7,841 nucleotides of DNA from Omnitrophica bacterium GWA2_41_15. Lineage in GTDB: Bacteria > Omnitrophota > Gorgyraeia > Gorgyraeales > Gorgyraeaceae. Of the stretch, positions 4,737 to 7,841 are shown one piece after another. The DNA lies in contig CAKKRB010000174.1 in the NCBI GenBank assembly GCA_919902485.1, positions 1 through 7,841 on the forward strand. The letters are read 5' to 3'. The position numbers and the translations under genes are program-made. Below the pieces are notes generated by a model, which worked only from the letters and a program-made list of their open reading frames with translations, was not told the DNA's origin and did no database searches. Numbering within the stretch: position 1 is the first letter of the stretch; the number at the start of each line of letters is the position of its first letter.

Positions 4737-5699
4737 TTACCGCAACATAGTTACATCCCCTGCAAGAACCCTTTCATTAAGGCCGGAATCCATCCTTAAA
4801 ATAAGCGCGCCCTCTTTGTCAACGTCCACAGCGTAGCCTTCTATTTTTGCATCATGATACGATACCTGGACTCTGGTGCCCAGAAAATTTGAAAGTTCTT
4901 TGTACTCTCTTATAATCTCGCCTATGCGGCCGGCTTTAAACAGCCTGTAATACTTATCCAGATTTCTGAAAATACTCCTGGCCATATCAAGCCTGGATAC
5001 CTCCTTGCCCGATTCTTCCAGAATAGAGGTCGCGCCTTTTGGCAAAGCATCCTTGCTCGTATTTATATTAATGCCTATACCTATTATAACAAAGTTAATC
5101 TTATCTGTCTCAGCATTCATTTCAGTCAATATGCCGCATATCTTCTGATTATTTATCAGAACGTCATTGGGCCATTTGATAAACGCGTTTAAATCTGTCA
5201 TCTCCCTGACAGTTTTCGCAACGCTCAAAGCTGAAAAAAGCGTAATACTGGATACTTCCCTGGGAAGAATGTCAGGCCTTAATATTACAGAAAAATATGC
5301 CCCCTTGGATTTCGGAGAAATCCATTTCCTGGACATCCTGCCCCTGCCGGCAGTCTGAGATTCTGCTATTACTATAGAACCCTGCTTTTCTCCGTGCATG
5401 GCAAGGACACACGCAATATCATTCGTAGAGGCTGTCTGCTCGTAAGAATATATTTTTCTCCCTATAATCTCTGTTTTAAGCTGGTATTTTAACTCAATTT
5501 CAGTCAAACGGTCAGGTATAGAAATAAGCCTGTAACCCAGATGCGGAAAAGCCTCAATCTCATAACCTTCTGACCTGAGGTTTTCAATATGCTTCCACAA
5601 AGCTGCCCTGGAAATATCCAGTTCCTGGCTAAGCTCCTCGCCCGAAACATAGCCTTCTTCATGTTTTTTAAAATAATTAAGTATCTTCTCGTCTAACAT
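4737..5699 (-). CDS. birA: Bifunctional biotin ligase / biotin operon repressor BirA
   Basis: BirA makes biotinyl-5'-AMP and attaches biotin to carrier proteins such as the acetyl-CoA carboxylase BCCP; with an N-terminal DNA-binding domain it can also repress biotin genes. The 320-residue product has a winged helix-turn-helix at about 15-58 (VSGEELSQELDISRAALWKHI), QTASTND at 88-94, the biotin/ATP loop GRGRMSRKW at 118-126, KWPNDV at 175-180, IGIGININ at 206-213 and a C-terminal SH3-like domain (~270-320, ending LAGDVTMLR). Length matches the two-domain class, so it should be regulatory as well as catalytic, although no operator target is visible here. Its ATG lies 23 bases inside the 3' end of uvrB, with AAAGGA about 11 bases upstream, so the two are co-transcribed. 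Confidence 0.96.
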   Translation of the reverse strand: MLDEKILNYFKKHEEGYVSGEELSQELDISRAALWKHIENLRSEGYEIEAFPHLGYRLISIPDRLTEIELKYQLKTEIIGRKIYSYEQTASTNDIACVLAMHGEKQGSIVIAESQTAGRGRMSRKWISPKSKGAYFSVILRPDILPREVSSITLFSALSVAKTVREMTDLNAFIKWPNDVLINNQKICGILTEMNAETDKINFVIIGIGININTSKDALPKGATSILEESGKEVSRLDMARSIFRNLDKYYRLFKAGRIGEIIREYKELSNFLGTRVQVSYHDAKIEGYAVDVDKEGALILRMDSGLNERVLAGDVTMLR

Positions 5700-7659
5700 T
5701 ATTTTTCAATTCCTTTACCTTATCTCTGAGTTCGGCTGCGCGTTCAAACTGAAGATTCCTCGCGCATAGCTCCATCTCTCTTTCAAGCTCGGCGATAAGC
5801 ATTGCTTTCTCATAATCTTCTTCGCTCTGCCCGGCAGTTTCAATAACAATTTCTTCAGCTTTTTTAAAAGACTCTATGCCTTCTCTTATGGCCTTTTCAA
5901 TAGACCTGGGAGTAATGCTGTTTTCCCTGTTAAATTCCATCTGCTTTTTTCTGCGCCTCGACATCTGCCCGATCGCCCTTTTCATGGAATTCGTTATTGT
6001 GTCCGCATACATTATAACGCGTCCGTCTACATTGCGCGCCGCCCTGCCGGAAACCTGAATCAAGGAAGTCTCTGACCTTAAAAAACCTTCTTTGTCCGCA
6101 TCCAGGATCGCCACCAAAGACACTTCAGGCAGGTCCAGTCCTTCCCTTAATAAATTTATGCCCACAAGGCAGTCAAATTTCTGCATCCTCAAATCTCTCA
6201 ATATCTCCGCCCTTTCAATTGTGCCTATTTCCGAATGCATATACCTGACCCTGAGTTTCAATTCCTTGAGATAGCTTGTCAGGTCTTCGGACATCCTCTT
6301 GGTCAAAGTAGTTACCAGGACTCTCTGCCCTTTTGAGACTATTTCTTTTATATTTTCAATAAGGTCCTGCATCTGATTTTCAGTCGGTTTTACTGTTATC
6401 TCTGGATCTAAAAGGCCTGTAGGCCTTATAACCTGTTCAACAATCTGCTGTGATTTCTGGATTTCAAAATCTGACGGCGTAGCTGAAACAAAAACCATAT
6501 CGCTGGCAATATTCATGAACTCTTCAAAATTAAGAGGCCTGTTATCCAGGGCTGAAGGAAGCCTGAACCCGTAATCAACAAGAGTCTGCTTGCGCGAACG
6601 GTCTCCGTTATACATGCCTCTCACCTGCGGCATTGTCACATGCGATTCGTCTATCACTGTTAAAAAATCATCCGGAAAATAATCCAGAAGGCAGTAAGGC
6701 CTCGAACCAGGGGCCCTGGCGCTCAGATGCCTTGAATAGTTTTCTATTCCGTTGCAAAACCCCATCTCCTGAAGCATCTCAATATCGTAACGTGTCCTGG
6801 ACTGAAGCCTCTGGGCCTCCAGCAATTTATTCTGCGCCTTTAATTCCTTAAGCCTTTCTTCAAGCTCCAGCTCTATTGATTTGATAGCAGCCTCTATCCT
6901 GTCTTGTGTGGTGACAAAATGCTTTGCCGGATATATCGCTATTTTTTCAATAAAATCAGCCAGGGTAACTCCGCTGACAGGATTCATTTCCGATATCTTT
7001 TCTACCTCATCTCCAAAAAATACTATTCTGAAAAATGTCTCTTTGTACGCCGGAAAAATATCTATCGTATCCCCTCTGACCCTGAAGCATCCTCGTTTAA
7101 AATCAAAATCATTCCTGGCATAATGTATATTCACAAGATGCGACAGCAGATCGTTTCTTTTTACTGTTTCTCCTTTTTTTAAAAATAATAATAAATCTTC
7201 GTAATCTTCAGGGGAGCCTAAGCCGTAGATGCACGATACGCTCGCCACTATAATGACATCGCGCCTGGACATCAATGAACTTGTGGCAGAAAGCCTGAGC
7301 CTGTCTATATTGTCATTTATAGAGGCGTCTTTTTCAATATAAATATCTGCCTGCGGCACATACGCCTCTGGCTGGTAATAATCATAGTAGCTGACAAAAT
7401 ATTCCACTGCGTTATGCGGAAAAAATTCTCTGAATTCGCTGTATAACTGCGCCGCCAGCGTCTTATTATGGGATATCACAAGCGCAGGCCTCTGGACATT
7501 AGCAATGACATTCGCCATGGTAAAAGTCTTGCCGCTGCCGGTAACTCCCAGAAGCGTCTGGTATTTCAGATTTTTCTGCAAGCCTTCTGTAAGCTTATCT
7601 ATAGCTTGTCTTTGATCCCCGCACGGCTTAAATGGCCTGACTAATTCAAATTTTGGCAT
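5677..7659 (-). CDS. uvrB: Excinuclease ABC subunit B (UvrB)
   Basis: UvrB is the damage-verifying helicase-like subunit of nucleotide excision repair: it is loaded by UvrA, clamps the damaged strand and recruits UvrC. The 660-residue product is full length. It has Walker A GVTGSGKT at 38-45, the beta-hairpin region YYDYYQPEAYVPQ at 91-103, DESH (motif II) at 337-340, SATP (motif III) at 392-395, GINLLREGLDLPE at 500-512, QVSGRAARN (motif VI) at 535-543, and a C-terminal UVR domain at about 621-655 for UvrC/UvrA contact. RLRLSAT at 121-126 region has Leu where the usual residue is His, a minor change. The ATG at 7657-7659 fits the family N-terminus (MPKFELVRPFKPCGDQ), but no Shine-Dalgarno is visible; small hairpins occupy that position. 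The gene overlaps birA and follows nadC by about 100 bases. Confidence 0.98.
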   Translation of the reverse strand: MPKFELVRPFKPCGDQRQAIDKLTEGLQKNLKYQTLLGVTGSGKTFTMANVIANVQRPALVISHNKTLAAQLYSEFREFFPHNAVEYFVSYYDYYQPEAYVPQADIYIEKDASINDNIDRLRLSATSSLMSRRDVIIVASVSCIYGLGSPEDYEDLLLFLKKGETVKRNDLLSHLVNIHYARNDFDFKRGCFRVRGDTIDIFPAYKETFFRIVFFGDEVEKISEMNPVSGVTLADFIEKIAIYPAKHFVTTQDRIEAAIKSIELELEERLKELKAQNKLLEAQRLQSRTRYDIEMLQEMGFCNGIENYSRHLSARAPGSRPYCLLDYFPDDFLTVIDESHVTMPQVRGMYNGDRSRKQTLVDYGFRLPSALDNRPLNFEEFMNIASDMVFVSATPSDFEIQKSQQIVEQVIRPTGLLDPEITVKPTENQMQDLIENIKEIVSKGQRVLVTTLTKRMSEDLTSYLKELKLRVRYMHSEIGTIERAEILRDLRMQKFDCLVGINLLREGLDLPEVSLVAILDADKEGFLRSETSLIQVSGRAARNVDGRVIMYADTITNSMKRAIGQMSRRRKKQMEFNRENSITPRSIEKAIREGIESFKKAEEIVIETAGQSEEDYEKAMLIAELEREMELCARNLQFERAAELRDKVKELKNNVRREDT

Positions 7660-7662
7660 AAG

Positions 7663-7694
7663 CTATTAAGCGTAATAGGCCTCTGGCAGGCCTA
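7663..7694. repeat. Two mutually exclusive small hairpins in the uvrB leader
   Basis: CTATTA (7663-7668) pairs with TAATAG (7673-7678) around AGCG, and TAGGCCT (7676-7682) pairs with AGGCCTA (7688-7694) around CTGGC. The two share bases 7676-7678, so both cannot form fully at once. They lie directly upstream of the uvrB ATG, where a ribosome site would be expected and none is seen. Any regulatory role is inference. Confidence 0.45.
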
Positions 7695-7712
7695 AAGAAA
7701 AGCCTCATCAAG

Positions 7713-7755
7713 CGTTAATTCACAAATCAAGTCATACTCGTTTTGTGAATTAACG
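7713..7755. repeat. 43-bp palindromic element between nadC and uvrB (copy 2)
   Basis: Arms 7713-7732 and 7736-7755 flank the triloop CAT and pair with two mismatches. It is clearly the same element as at 2792-2834: same length, same loop, same right arm except one base. Position 6 of the left arm is A here and T in copy 1, and the right arm has changed to match, so pairing is kept. It starts 7 bases after the nadC stop. The plus strand has CTTTTT after the stem, but the transcribed minus strand does not, so it is not an evident terminator for nadC. Confidence 0.85.
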
Positions 7756-7761
7756 GCTTTT

Positions 7762-7841
7762 TCAAATCTCTAATGAAAAGTCAATCGAAGGAGCTGAATG
7801 GGTAAGCCTGCCTATTGAAATTCTATCAACCCCTGTTTTAG
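7762..7841 (-). CDS. nadC: Nicotinate-nucleotide pyrophosphorylase (quinolinate phosphoribosyltransferase) NadC, C-terminal fragment
   Basis: Only the last 25 codons and the TGA stop (7762-7764) are in the window; the gene continues past the right edge. The peptide contains GVDRISIGRLTHSAPS and ends in DFSLEI. This matches the conserved end of NadC, where a GVDxISxGxLTHS strand-loop of the alpha/beta barrel is followed by DxSLxI. NadC converts quinolinate and PRPP to nicotinate mononucleotide in de novo NAD synthesis. nadC beside birA and coaX is a known cofactor-gene grouping; here uvrB lies between. The fragment is short, so the call depends on this one motif and on context. Confidence 0.85.
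   Translation of the reverse strand, partial: KTGVDRISIGRLTHSAPSIDFSLEI

Noticed and set aside
7713..7755. Rho-independent terminator after nadC
   Set aside because: The T-run (GGCTTTTT) is on the plus strand side, wrong for the minus-strand gene, and the element recurs inside a coding region.

Overview
This is a bacterial window with every recognisable gene on the minus strand, so transcription runs from right to left. In that order the genes are the 3' end of nadC, then uvrB, birA, coaX, mnmA, a larE-type sulfur transferase gene, an elongator tRNA-Met, tilS, and the 5' end of a gene that is most likely ftsH. The products are housekeeping enzymes for cofactors (NAD, biotin, CoA), DNA repair, tRNA modification and membrane proteolysis. 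AT-leaning codon use, free-living-type housekeeping content and abundant palindromic repeats suggest an uncultivated environmental lineage, possibly Omnitrophota-like. I cannot fix the phylum by eye, and that assignment is a guess.

Right part (about 3900-7841): nadC ends at 7762. A 102-base spacer with a palindromic element follows, then uvrB. uvrB overlaps birA by 23 bases. A perfect 16-bp hairpin lies in the 80-base gap between birA and coaX. nadC, birA and coaX make up a cofactor cluster (NAD synthesis, biotin ligation, first step of CoA synthesis) with uvrB placed inside it.

Middle (about 1970-3900): coaX, mnmA and larE are packed tightly. Each upstream stop codon falls inside the Shine-Dalgarno sequence of the next gene, which suggests translational coupling. 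mnmA carries a 43-bp palindromic element in frame at its 3' end, and a second copy lies upstream of uvrB. MnmA and LarE are both PP-loop ATPases with a CxxC plus a distal Cys, a pattern associated with iron-sulfur-dependent sulfur transfer.

Left part (1-1970): a tRNA-Met(CAT) with encoded CCA sits directly between two hairpins. A spacer rich in inverted repeats follows, then tilS (tRNA-Ile lysidine synthase). Bases 189-647 hold no credible gene but form a large, nested, branched palindrome. A good sigma70-type promoter then drives the gene starting at base 98 (probable ftsH).

The genes themselves are ordinary. The unusual content is the set of palindromic elements that fill almost every larger gap and in one case have entered a reading frame.
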